The position numbers and the translations under genes were made by a program. A stretch of 8,781 bases of DNA from Alphaproteobacteria bacterium. GTDB lineage: Bacteria; Pseudomonadota; Alphaproteobacteria; ATCC43930; CGMCC-115725. The DNA is taken from NCBI GenBank assembly GCA_005888425.1, contig VAZF01000197.1:1-8781 (forward strand), given 5' to 3'. Positions 1 to 6,568 of this stretch are shown here, piece by piece. The notes beneath the pieces were generated by a model. It had not been told where the DNA came from. It worked only from the letters and a program-made list of their open reading frames with translations, and searched no databases. The stretch's first letter is position 1. Each line of letters begins with the position of its first letter.

Positions 1-715
1 CGGCGTGGACGATGACAATGGTGACATTGTCGGGCGCGCCGCGCGCCAGCACATGGTCGCGCAGGCGCAGCGCGGCATCCCGTGGCGGCACCGTGGCTAG
101 TTCCTCGGCGATCTCGGCATCGCCCACGACATTCGTCAGCGCGTCGCTGCACAGCAGGAAACGCTCGCCCGGCCGTGCCGGCTCGCGCAGCCGGGCCAAT
201 TCAAACGGGCCGGCTCCGACCGAACGCGTCACGATGTTGGAATAGGGATGGCGCGACATCTGCTCCGGATGCAACAGCCCGGCATCGACCATCTCCTGCA
301 CCTTGCTGTGATCCTTGCTCATACGGCGGAATTCGCCGTCACGCCAACGATAGAGGCGGCTGTCGCCGGCCCAGAGCGCCTCAACGTGCTCGTGCATCGC
401 CAACAGCACGACGACCGTGCTGGCGATGACGGCATTGGGGCCGAGCTTGGCGGCGCGGGACCGCAGCGCACCATCGACGGCGGCCAGCTCGCAGACAGCG
501 GCTTCGACGAATGCGTCGAGATCGCCCACCGGCTCGATCGCACCGAGCGCCGTGACGATGCTGGCGCTCGCAAAATCACCGGCGTGATGTCCGCCCATCC
601 CATCGGCGACCGCCCAGATGCCGAGATCGGGGCGATCGAGAAACGCGTCCTCATTACGCTGCCGCACCAGCCCGATATGGGTCAGCCCATGCGAGATGAA
701 GCGGAGCGAATCCAT
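1..715 (-). CDS. PP2C-family Ser/Thr protein phosphatase (3' end cut by window edge)
   Basis: Predicted cytosolic metal-dependent phosphatase that removes phosphate from Ser/Thr residues of proteins (bacterial PP2C group, Stp/PrpC-like). I translated 238 residues from the ATG at 715 to the left edge. PP2C motifs appear in order: RQRNED (18-23), VADGMGG (36-42), WAGDSRLYRW (115-124), KDHS (134-137), TRSVG (163-167), CSDALTNVVGD (189-199) and DNVT (229-232). The expected metal-binding aspartates are D38, D191 and D229. The usual SDGL motif reads SDAL here. Bacterial PP2Cs of this type are about 240-260 residues, so only a few C-terminal residues should be missing. There is no membrane segment or extra domain. 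It follows the ABC1 kinase gene by 28 bases on the same strand and is probably cotranscribed. I see no strong ribosome binding site before the ATG; the start rests on the usual short N-terminus before the first motif. Family assignment is secure; the substrate is unknown. Confidence 0.93.
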   Translation of the reverse strand, partial: MDSLRFISHGLTHIGLVRQRNEDAFLDRPDLGIWAVADGMGGHHAGDFASASIVTALGAIEPVGDLDAFVEAAVCELAAVDGALRSRAAKLGPNAVIASTVVVLLAMHEHVEALWAGDSRLYRWRDGEFRRMSKDHSKVQEMVDAGLLHPEQMSRHPYSNIVTRSVGAGPFELARLREPARPGERFLLCSDALTNVVGDAEIAEELATVPPRDAALRLRDHVLARGAPDNVTIVIVHA

Positions 716-743
716 CGAGCCGCATTATAGCCGATAGCTGGGC

Positions 744-2105
744 TCAGCCCTCTTCGGGCAGCGGCACGCCGGCCTGTTCGAGGGCGGCCTTTTGGCGGCG
801 GGCGAGGATTTGTTCGTCGAAATCGTCGATCAACTCGTGGAACAGGCGGTGCCAATTGACGCGCGCCTTCAGGTGCAGGAACACCGATCCCAAGCCGATC
901 GCGGCGCGGTCCATAAAGACAAAGGCGCGCGGCGGCGCGATGCCACCAAGGCCGCGGATGTCGCGATGCACGCTGTCGGCGAGGTCGCGGCCGTACACGC
1001 CGCTTCCCTTCTCCTGAATCATCCGGGCGCGGTCATCGAGCAACGGACCGTAGACGTAGGCGGCCCAGCGGTTCAGCACCGCGATCATGTCGCGCGACAG
1101 ATCGCGAAAACCCCAGCGCCGATAGGCATCGACGGCCAGCGCCTCGTCATTTGTTTCGAGCGCGTGGTAGAGGTCGATGACGCCCTTCACAAAGCTCGGC
1201 GGAAAGATGCGGATGCAGCCGAAATCGAGCAGATTGACGGTGTGGTCAGCGGAGTTTTCTGGCGCGACCGTGTAATTGCCGAGATGCGGATCGCCGTGGA
1301 TGACACCGTAGTAGTAAAACGGCACGTACCAGATCCGGAACATGCGCAACGCGATCTCATTGCGCCGGGCGAGCGAGGCTTTCTCCGCGAAGTCGAGGAT
1401 CGGGCGGCCCTCGAGCCAGGTCATCGTCAAGAGGCGCTTGGTCGACAATTCGGCGATCGGACGCGGCACCGCGACGCCGGGCTCGTCCCTCAGGATCGCG
1501 CCGTAGAGCCGCATATGCGCGGCCTCGCGCTGGTAATCCAATTCCTCGCGCAGCCGAGCGGCGATCTCGGCATGGATGTCGCCGGTGGTGACCGTTCGGT
1601 CGTAGCGCTCGTAGAGACCCATTGCGAGGCGCAGCTGCCGCAGATCGGCCTCCACCGCCGAACCCATATCCGGGTACTGCAATTTGCAGGCGAGAAGCAT
1701 GCCATCCAGCGCTGTCGCGCGATGCACCTGGCCCAGCGAGGCGGCGCGGGCGGCGGTGTGCTCGAAGCTCTGGAAGCGGCGCTGCCAGTCCGGGCCGAGT
1801 TCGCCCTGCATGCGACGGCGCACAAACGGCCAGCCCATCGCCGGCGCATCGGCCTGCAATTGGATCAGCTCGCGGACATATTCTTCGGGGAGCGCCTCGG
1901 GGATCGTCGCGAGGAGCTGCGCCACCTTCATCAAGGGGCCCTTGATGCCGCCGAGCGCCGCACGAAGATCGGCGGCGTGGCGCTCGCGGTCGATCGGCAC
2001 CCCCAGATAGCGTTCGCCGGCGAGGCGCGCGCCGAGTCCGGCCATCGCGCTGCCAACCCGCGCGTAGCGGCGCACCCGGCCGGTGAGACTGTTTTCGTCG
2101 CTCAT
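744..2105 (-). CDS. AarF/ABC1/UbiB-family atypical kinase
   Basis: Member of the ABC1/ADCK/UbiB protein-kinase-like family, whose studied members (UbiB, Coq8, ADCK3) support ubiquinone biosynthesis, probably as ATPases. It has 453 residues. Visible motifs: a KxGQ-like helix as MKVAQ (59-63), the alanine-rich loop ending ASLGQVH (122-128), the beta-3 lysine K141 in CKLQYPD, EELDYQREA (187-195), the catalytic-loop equivalent HGDPHLGN (270-277) and DFG (294-296). All core residues expected for nucleotide binding are present; only the KxGQ glycine is alanine. I see no clear C-terminal transmembrane pair of the sort found in E. coli UbiB, so it is probably soluble or peripheral. The ATG at 2105 overlaps the stop of a six-codon ORF (ATGA), and no good Shine-Dalgarno lies upstream, which suggests translational coupling. 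It sits between a membrane protein gene (13 bases upstream) and a PP2C phosphatase gene (28 bases downstream). A role in quinone or lipid metabolism is inference. Confidence 0.93.
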   Translation of the reverse strand: MSDENSLTGRVRRYARVGSAMAGLGARLAGERYLGVPIDRERHAADLRAALGGIKGPLMKVAQLLATIPEALPEEYVRELIQLQADAPAMGWPFVRRRMQGELGPDWQRRFQSFEHTAARAASLGQVHRATALDGMLLACKLQYPDMGSAVEADLRQLRLAMGLYERYDRTVTTGDIHAEIAARLREELDYQREAAHMRLYGAILRDEPGVAVPRPIAELSTKRLLTMTWLEGRPILDFAEKASLARRNEIALRMFRIWYVPFYYYGVIHGDPHLGNYTVAPENSADHTVNLLDFGCIRIFPPSFVKGVIDLYHALETNDEALAVDAYRRWGFRDLSRDMIAVLNRWAAYVYGPLLDDRARMIQEKGSGVYGRDLADSVHRDIRGLGGIAPPRAFVFMDRAAIGLGSVFLHLKARVNWHRLFHELIDDFDEQILARRQKAALEQAGVPLPEEG

Positions 2106-2125
2106 CGGTGAGGGTTGCTCATCGG
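2100..2125. repeat. 9-bp direct repeat spanning stop and start codons
   Basis: The sequence GCTCATCGG (plus strand) occurs at 2100-2108 and again at 2117-2125, a period of 17 bases. On the minus strand each copy reads CCGATGAGC and contains the ATGA that forms a stop/start overlap. A short tandem duplication of an older single ATGA overlap between the two genes would explain both the repeat and the mini-ORF. The repeat is exact but short, so chance cannot be excluded. Confidence 0.5.
2102..2122 (-). other. Six-codon mini-ORF bridging the membrane protein gene and the ABC1 gene
   Basis: On the minus strand ATG AGC AAC CCT CAC CGA TGA encodes MSNPHR. Its ATG (2122-2120) overlaps the TGA of the upstream membrane protein gene (2121-2119) as ATGA, and its own TGA (2104-2102) overlaps the ATG of the ABC1 gene (2105-2103), also as ATGA. 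Ribosomes finishing the upstream gene could reinitiate twice and so reach the ABC1 start, which lacks an obvious ribosome binding site. The overlaps are read directly; translation of the mini-ORF is inferred. A product of six residues need not have a function. Confidence 0.45.
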
Positions 2126-2637
2126 CCGAAGGTGCCCGGCCCCCAATAGGCCACCGGCAATGGGACGATCGAGAGGCTCAAGATCGCGCCCCAAACAACC
2201 GCACTGGTGATCTGGGCCGGGAGGCGCGCGTGCAGCCGGGGGAAGCGCGCCCACATCGCATAGAACGCAACCAGAAGCGGCAGCAATGCCGGGAAAAGGA
2301 GCGCCCACACCGCGTGACGCGACATCATGTCGATCGCAACTAATGCGCCGATGCCGGAGAGCGGGTGGACGACGCAGGCGAGGATCGCCGCCCAGCGCGG
2401 CATCTCACCCATCAAACCGCCCGCGAACAGCAGCAGCGCCAGCGAGACCCACAGGAAGAAGGTCAGGAAAAGGCTCTCGAACGCTTGCCCCATCAGCTCC
2501 TCGCCACTGCCGCCTTGCGGGCCGGTCAGAGAGGCCAGGAGCCAGAAATAGAAGATGCCGGTAACCGCCAGTAGCAGGATGGTGCCGATCGGCGCAGATG
2601 GCGCAGAGCGCGGCGGAGTGGTTTCGGTCGCGGTCAA
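2119..2637 (-). CDS. Five-helix integral membrane protein of unknown function
   Basis: I do not recognise the family. The product is 172 residues. A Thr/Ser/Pro-rich N-terminus (1-16) is followed by about five hydrophobic segments: roughly 18-37, 55-76, 82-103, 108-129 and 142-164. The first connecting loop (38-54) is polar and Gly-rich, and a short loop near 129-141 is Arg/His-rich and probably cytoplasmic. There is no cleavable signal peptide motif and no catalytic signature. The start is TTG at 2637, chosen because the purine-rich GAGGAGAGG (2653-2645) lies 7 bases upstream and no ATG fits better. It lies 30 bases after the peptidase stop and 13 bases before the ABC1 gene, so it should be cotranscribed with both. 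Its place next to an ABC1-family protein suggests a membrane or lipid/quinone-linked role, which is inference only. Confidence 0.8.
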   Translation of the reverse strand: MTATETTPPRSAPSAPIGTILLLAVTGIFYFWLLASLTGPQGGSGEELMGQAFESLFLTFFLWVSLALLLFAGGLMGEMPRWAAILACVVHPLSGIGALVAIDMMSRHAVWALLFPALLPLLVAFYAMWARFPRLHARLPAQITSAVVWGAILSLSIVPLPVAYWGPGTFGR

Positions 2638-2644
2638 TGTTCTG

Positions 2645-2653
2645 CCTCTCCTC
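2645..2653 (-). promoter_or_regulatory. Ribosome binding site for the TTG-started membrane protein gene
   Basis: The minus strand reads GAGGAGAGG, closely matching the anti-Shine-Dalgarno complement, 7 bases before the TTG at 2637. It lies in the 30-base gap after the peptidase stop and decides the unusual start codon. Confidence 0.7.
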
Positions 2654-2667
2654 GAATGTTCTGGCGA

Positions 2668-4509
2668 TCAGCCGAGTGCTTCCAGTTCGGCGATAAAGCC
2701 GCGGATGACGCCGAGGCCCTTCGACCAGAAAGCCGGGTCGGCGGCATCGAGTCCGAACGGCGCCAAGAGCTCGCGGTGACGCAACGTGCCGCCAGCCCGA
2801 AGCAAGTTCAGATAGCGCTCGGCAAAGCCCTGATGCGCGTCCTCATAGGCGGCGTAAAGTGAATTCACCAGGCAATCGCCGAACGCATAGGCGTAGACAT
2901 AGAACGGCGAATGAATGAAATGCGGGATGTAGGTCCAGTAATACCGGTAGGGGTCGTCGAGCGACAGGGCAGGCCCAAGGCTCTCGCGCTGCACGTCGAG
3001 CCAGATGTCGCCGATGCGCTCGGCGGTCAACTCGCCGCCGCGACGTTCGTCATGAACGCGCTGCTCGAAGGTGACGAACGCGATCTGGCGCACGACCGTG
3101 TTCAGCATGTCCTCGACCTTGCCGGCGAGCATGATGCGGCGGCGCTGCGGGTCGGTCTCGCGCGCGAGGAGGGCGCGGAAGGTCAGCATCTCGCCAAAGA
3201 CCGACGCGGTTTCGGCCAGGGTCAACGGCGTGTCGGCCATCAAGGCCCCCTGCCCCGCCGCCAGCACCTGATGCACGCCATGGCCCAACTCGTGCGCCAG
3301 GGTCATCACATCGCGCAAGCGGCCCTGGTAATTCAGCAGCAGATAGGGATGCGCGCTCGGTACGGTCGGATGCGCAAACGCGCCCGGCGCCTTGCCCGGC
3401 CGCACCGGCGCGTCGATCCAGCGTCGCTGAAAGAAGTTCTCGCCAATTGATGCGAGTTCCGGCGAGAAGTCACGATAGGCCGACAGCACGGTCGATTGCG
3501 CCTCTGGCCACGCGACGGTGCGGTCGTCATCCTCGGGGAGCGGCGCATTGCGGTCCCAGAACGGCAAGCGCTCGACCCCGAACCAGCGCGCCTTCAGACG
3601 GTAATAGCGGTGCGACAGATCGGGGTAGCTCTGGCGCACCGCCGCAATCAGCGCATCGACGACCTCGTCCTCGACATAGTTGGACAGGTTGCGCGCCGAG
3701 ATCGGGCGCGGGAAGCCCCGCCAGCGGTCCTCGATCTCTTTGTCCTTCGCGAGCGTGTTCGTGATCAGCCCGAACAGCCGGATGTTACGGCCGAACACCT
3801 CGCCGATGCTGAGCGCCGCCTCCTTCCGCACCGCGCCGTCGCGATCGGAGAGAAGATGCATCGCCTCGGGCTCGGTCAGCTCGCGGCCGCGAAACGGGAA
3901 ACGCAGATCGGCGATCGTCTCGTCGAAGAGGCGCGTCCAGGCGCTGCGGCCGGCGACCGATTTCTCGTGCAGCAGCTTTTCGAGTTCGTCGCTGAGTTGA
4001 TAGGGGCGCATCGCGCGGACATCGCGCAGCCACGGCCGGTAATGCGCCAGGGCCGGGTCGGCGAGCTTTTCGTCGAGCGCGGCATCGTCGATGCGGTTCA
4101 ACTCCAGCGTAAAGAACAACAGCTCGGTCGAGATCGCGTTGATGCGCTCATGCGTCGTTTGAAAGAACTGGGCGATTGCCGGATCGACGACATTACCGGC
4201 GCGCAGGAGCTCGGCATAGCTGATGATCCGGCCGATGATTTCCTGCAATTTCTCGTATTCCGCGATGGCGGCACCGAGTTCGGCGCCGGATAGGCCCGCG
4301 AGGCGGCCCGCGCAGCGCTCGCGAAAGGCGGTGGCCTTCGGGGCAAGCTCCGCCAGGTCGCGCTGCAATTCCGGGCTGTCGCGGCCGGGGTAGAGATCGG
4401 AGAGATCCCATTCCGGCATCGGCCCCACCGCCGCGTCGCTTGCGATCGCCGTATCCGGCATCATCACTGTCCGAAGCATTGCCTCTCGCCCGGTCAATTC
4501 CGCTATCAT
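2668..4509 (-). CDS. pepF: M3-family oligoendopeptidase F
   Basis: Zinc metallopeptidase expected to cut short peptides in the cytosol. From the ATG at 4509 it has 613 residues, close to the roughly 600 usual for PepF. The N-terminal part starts near the typical PEWDLSDLYPG (about 32-42). A long helical region leads to the zinc site HELGH (His406, Glu407, His410) in TLAHELGHGVHQ, with the third ligand Glu433 in LAETASVFGE. A Tyr/His-rich stretch (WTYIPHFIHSPFYVYAYAFGD) near residues 540-560 matches the substrate-binding part of M3 enzymes. The frame stays open upstream to 4755, but that part overlaps the divergent acyl-CoA synthetase gene and looks non-coding. ATG 4509 has AGG four bases upstream; ATG 4479, with GAGAGG just before it, is a possible later start. 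It is the first gene of the minus-strand operon. Family call is firm; the physiological peptide substrates are unknown. Confidence 0.94.
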   Translation of the reverse strand: MIAELTGREAMLRTVMMPDTAIASDAAVGPMPEWDLSDLYPGRDSPELQRDLAELAPKATAFRERCAGRLAGLSGAELGAAIAEYEKLQEIIGRIISYAELLRAGNVVDPAIAQFFQTTHERINAISTELLFFTLELNRIDDAALDEKLADPALAHYRPWLRDVRAMRPYQLSDELEKLLHEKSVAGRSAWTRLFDETIADLRFPFRGRELTEPEAMHLLSDRDGAVRKEAALSIGEVFGRNIRLFGLITNTLAKDKEIEDRWRGFPRPISARNLSNYVEDEVVDALIAAVRQSYPDLSHRYYRLKARWFGVERLPFWDRNAPLPEDDDRTVAWPEAQSTVLSAYRDFSPELASIGENFFQRRWIDAPVRPGKAPGAFAHPTVPSAHPYLLLNYQGRLRDVMTLAHELGHGVHQVLAAGQGALMADTPLTLAETASVFGEMLTFRALLARETDPQRRRIMLAGKVEDMLNTVVRQIAFVTFEQRVHDERRGGELTAERIGDIWLDVQRESLGPALSLDDPYRYYWTYIPHFIHSPFYVYAYAFGDCLVNSLYAAYEDAHQGFAERYLNLLRAGGTLRHRELLAPFGLDAADPAFWSKGLGVIRGFIAELEALG

Positions 4510-4598
4510 GCCGCCTAGATATGGGGCGGATGCCGGGACGGAAAACGCCGCACCGGCGCTTGGCCAGCGCTTTTGGGGCAAGAAGGACGTTTGAAGCG
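4510..4598. promoter_or_regulatory. Divergent intergenic region, likely back-to-back promoters
   Basis: These 89 bases separate the divergent peptidase and acyl-CoA synthetase starts, so promoters for both transcripts should lie here or just inside the genes. I see no convincing -35/-10 pair on either strand. On the minus strand TATCTA, 8-13 bases before the pepF ATG, is a weak -10-like string but sits too close to the start. A 5-bp hairpin (4556-4570) precedes TTTT on the plus strand and is too weak to call an attenuator. Confidence 0.4.
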
Positions 4599-6398
4599 AT
4601 GGATTACGCAAGCTGCCGCAGTCTGCCGGCGATGTTTTTCGCGACCGCGCAGCAGCGTGCCGACCGGCCCTTTCTGTGGGCGAAGCGCGACGGGCGCTAT
4701 CGGCCGCTGAGCTGGGGCGAGGTCGAGAGCGCGGTGACGCGGCTCGCGCGGGCATTGATCGCCTATGGCATCCAGCCGGGCGACCGGGTCGCGCTTGTCT
4801 CGGAAAACCGGCCGGAATGGGTCATCGCCGATCTCGCGATCGTCAGCGCCGGCGCGATCACCGTCCCGGCCTATGTGACGAATACCGGCAACGACCACCG
4901 CCATGTGCTCGGCAACAGCGGCGCGCATGCCGTCATTGTCTCGACCGTGGCCTTGGCCGCCCGCGTCTTGCCCGCCGCGGCGCAGATTCCGAGCATCCGC
5001 TTCGCGATCGCGATCGAGCCGGTGGACAGCGGCGGCGTCAAATTCCCGGTCCATGGCTGGGACGAGGCGCTCGACACGGGCGCGGCGCAGCCGAACACGG
5101 TCGCCCAGCGGGTCGACGCGCTCGCGCCCGACGACATCGCCTGCATCATCTACACCTCGGGGACGGGCGGCGCGCCGAAGGGCGTGTTGCTGACCCACCG
5201 CAACATCATCGCCAATTGCTATGGCGCCTATAAGGTGCTGGAGATCTTGGGGCTCGGCGAGGAGGTGTTTCTGTCGTTCCTGCCGCTGTCGCATTCCTAC
5301 GAGCACACGGCCGGGATGTTCTTCCCGATCTCAATCGGCGCCGAGATCTATTTCGCCGAGGGCGCCGACACGCTGGCCGCCAATCTGCTCGAAACACGCC
5401 CGACGATCATGACCGCCGTGCCGCGGCTCTATGAGACGATGCATCAGCGCATCCAGCGCCAGATGCAGCGCGAGCGCGGGCTGAAGCGGCGCCTATTCGA
5501 GCAGGCCGTCGCGATTGGCAGGAAGCGCATCGCCGACGAGGCTCTGTCACTGAGTGAGCGGCTGTTCGATCCCGTTTTGGACAAGCTCGTGCGCAGCAAG
5601 GTGCGGGCGCGCTTCGGCGGCCGGCTGAAGGCGATGGTGTCGGGCGGCGCGCCGCTCAACCCGGAGATCGGCAGCTTTTTTGTCGCGCTCGGCGTCGAAT
5701 TGTTGCAAGGCTACGGCCAGACCGAAGCGGCGCCGGTCATCGCCTGCAACCCGCCCGGCCATATCCGCATCGACAGCGTCGGCCCGCCGCTCGCGGGGGT
5801 CGAGGTCAGGATCGCCGAGGATGGCGAAATCCTGGTTTCCGGCGACAATGTCATGCGGGGCTATTGGAACGACCCCGAGGCGAGCGCGCGCAGCCTCGCC
5901 GAGGGCTGGCTGCATACCGGCGATATCGGCCATCTCGATGCCGATGGGTATCTGCACATCACCGACCGGAAGCGCGACTTCATCAAGAATTCCGGCGGCG
6001 ACATGATTTCGCCATTGCGCGTCGAAGGCGCGCTGACCCTCGCGCCGGAGATCGCACAGGCGATGGTGTTCGGCGACCGCCGGCCGTTTCTTGTCGCGGT
6101 CCTCGTGCCCGACCCGGAATTCGCCGCCGCGTTTGCGCGGCAGCATGGCGCGGCCGCCGAGCTGGCGGCATTGTCGCGCAACCCGGCCTTCCACAAGGCA
6201 CTCGGCGATATCCTCGCCCGGATCAATCAGGAGCTGGCGCCGATCGAGCGCGTGCGCCGCTTTATCATCGCGCATGAGCCGTTCGGCATCGAGAACGCGC
6301 AGATGACGCCGACCCTCAAGATCCGCCGCCACGCGATCCGCGAGGCGTATGAGGCGGAATTCGATTCGCTCTACGAGGGCAAGGGCATCGCCGCGTAG
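4599..6398 (+). CDS. Long-chain fatty acyl-CoA synthetase (AMP-forming)
   Basis: ANL-superfamily adenylate-forming ligase that should convert a fatty acid, ATP and CoA to acyl-CoA, AMP and pyrophosphate, peripheral to the inner membrane. From ATG 4599 it has 599 residues, usual for the FAA1-like long-chain group. Motifs: P-loop TSGTGGAPKG (186-195), LPLSHSYEHT (228-237), GYGQTE (371-376), LHTGDIGHLD (438-447), hinge DRKRD (456-460) and a C-terminal PTLK with the likely catalytic Lys574. The C-terminal domain is complete. The frame is open back to 4440, but that would overlap the peptidase gene; ATG 4599 is preceded by AGAAGGA (4581-4587), 11 bases away, and by a nearer GAAG. The next plus-strand gene is an SDR 170 bases downstream. 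Chain-length preference cannot be told from sequence. Other ANL enzymes are less likely because the helical insert after the P-loop region and the full FAA1-like length fit this group. Confidence 0.9.
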   Translation: MDYASCRSLPAMFFATAQQRADRPFLWAKRDGRYRPLSWGEVESAVTRLARALIAYGIQPGDRVALVSENRPEWVIADLAIVSAGAITVPAYVTNTGNDHRHVLGNSGAHAVIVSTVALAARVLPAAAQIPSIRFAIAIEPVDSGGVKFPVHGWDEALDTGAAQPNTVAQRVDALAPDDIACIIYTSGTGGAPKGVLLTHRNIIANCYGAYKVLEILGLGEEVFLSFLPLSHSYEHTAGMFFPISIGAEIYFAEGADTLAANLLETRPTIMTAVPRLYETMHQRIQRQMQRERGLKRRLFEQAVAIGRKRIADEALSLSERLFDPVLDKLVRSKVRARFGGRLKAMVSGGAPLNPEIGSFFVALGVELLQGYGQTEAAPVIACNPPGHIRIDSVGPPLAGVEVRIAEDGEILVSGDNVMRGYWNDPEASARSLAEGWLHTGDIGHLDADGYLHITDRKRDFIKNSGGDMISPLRVEGALTLAPEIAQAMVFGDRRPFLVAVLVPDPEFAAAFARQHGAAAELAALSRNPAFHKALGDILARINQELAPIERVRRFIIAHEPFGIENAQMTPTLKIRRHAIREAYEAEFDSLYEGKGIAA

Positions 6399-6446
6399 CG
6401 ATTTGCTGCTCTAGCCGACACCCGTCCTCGGCTTCGCCTCGGACCT

Positions 6447-6470
6447 CCCTCCCCCGCTTGCGGGGGAGGG
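6447..6470. repeat. Palindromic GC-rich hairpin repeat, copy 1
   Basis: CCCTCCCCCGC (6447-6457), a TT centre, then GCGGGGGAGGG (6460-6470) form a perfect 11-bp stem. In practice the loop would open to at least four bases. Short GC-rich palindromes of this kind are scattered between genes in many alphaproteobacteria. A run of Ts is missing, so it is not a standard intrinsic terminator, though it could slow polymerase or protect the 3' end of the acyl-CoA synthetase message. Confidence 0.8.
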
Positions 6471-6498
6471 TTATGGTGGCGCAGCGGCTCCAACCGCC

Positions 6499-6522
6499 CC
6501 CTCCCCCGCAAGCGGGGGAGGG
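6499..6522. repeat. Palindromic GC-rich hairpin repeat, copy 2 (inverted)
   Basis: The same 11-bp arms as copy 1 enclose an AA centre (6510-6511), so the 24 bases are the exact reverse complement of copy 1. The copies are 28 bases apart. On its right flank ATGGGGTGGGGGGTG extends the repeat in a way often seen beside such elements; copy 1 lacks this flank. The pair can form two local hairpins or one long stem with each other. Confidence 0.8.
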
Positions 6523-6558
6523 ATGGGGTGGGGGGTGAATACGCGACGGCATAACCCG

Positions 6559-6563
6559 GGAGG
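6559..6563 (+). promoter_or_regulatory. Ribosome binding site of the SDR gene
   Basis: GGAGG inside CCGGGAGGACAGG, five bases before the ATG at 6569. Good spacing and a near-perfect core fix the SDR start. Confidence 0.8.
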
Positions 6564-6568
6564 ACAGG

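Larger units (their letters stand above)
6399..6568. other. 170-base intergenic stretch with hairpin repeats
   Basis: It lies between the acyl-CoA synthetase stop and the SDR start. It holds two copies of a GC-rich palindrome (annotated separately), a GC-rich imperfect inverted sequence at 6424-6444 (GTCC...GGAC with an inner GGC/GCC pairing), and the SDR ribosome binding site at its end. Frames open across it on the minus strand show repeat-derived Pro/Arg-rich translations and no gene-like features. I see no convincing promoter. Confidence 0.7.

Noticed and set aside
724..729. Exact TATAAT on the minus strand just before the PP2C start
   Set aside because: It lies only 9 bases before the ATG and has no -35-like hexamer about 17 bases upstream; probably chance within an operon gap.
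248..730. 160-codon plus-strand open frame over the PP2C gene
   Set aside because: The minus strand encodes a full PP2C motif series over the same bases; the plus-strand translation has no recognisable feature.
792..2111. 439-codon plus-strand open frame antisense to the ABC1 gene
   Set aside because: It mirrors the ABC1 reading frame almost end to end, as expected from high-GC codon bias. Its translation shows no domain, while the minus-strand product has all ABC1 motifs.
4556..4574. Hairpin followed by TTTT in the acyl-CoA synthetase leader
   Set aside because: The stem is only 5 bp with a 5-base loop and the T-run is short; not enough for a terminator or attenuator.
4440..4598. Upstream extension of the acyl-CoA synthetase frame to an ATG at 4440
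   Set aside because: It would overlap the peptidase gene by 70 bases and adds a non-family N-terminus. ATG 4599 has a purine-rich upstream sequence and matches family length.
4510..4755. Upstream extension of the peptidase frame to an ATG at 4755
   Set aside because: The 82 extra residues are Arg/Ser/Pro-rich, unlike any PepF N-terminus, and would overlap the divergent acyl-CoA synthetase start. ATG 4509 gives the normal family length.
5154..5183. Acyl-CoA synthetase P-loop reads TSGTGGAPKG, not TSGTTG
   Set aside because: This variant is familiar in long-chain acyl-CoA synthetases of proteobacteria, so it is not treated as a defect.
4515..6332. Large minus-strand open frames (4515-5306 and 5547-6332) opposite the acyl-CoA synthetase gene
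   Set aside because: Arg/Asp-rich shadow translations with no motif; the plus-strand gene has complete ANL motifs.
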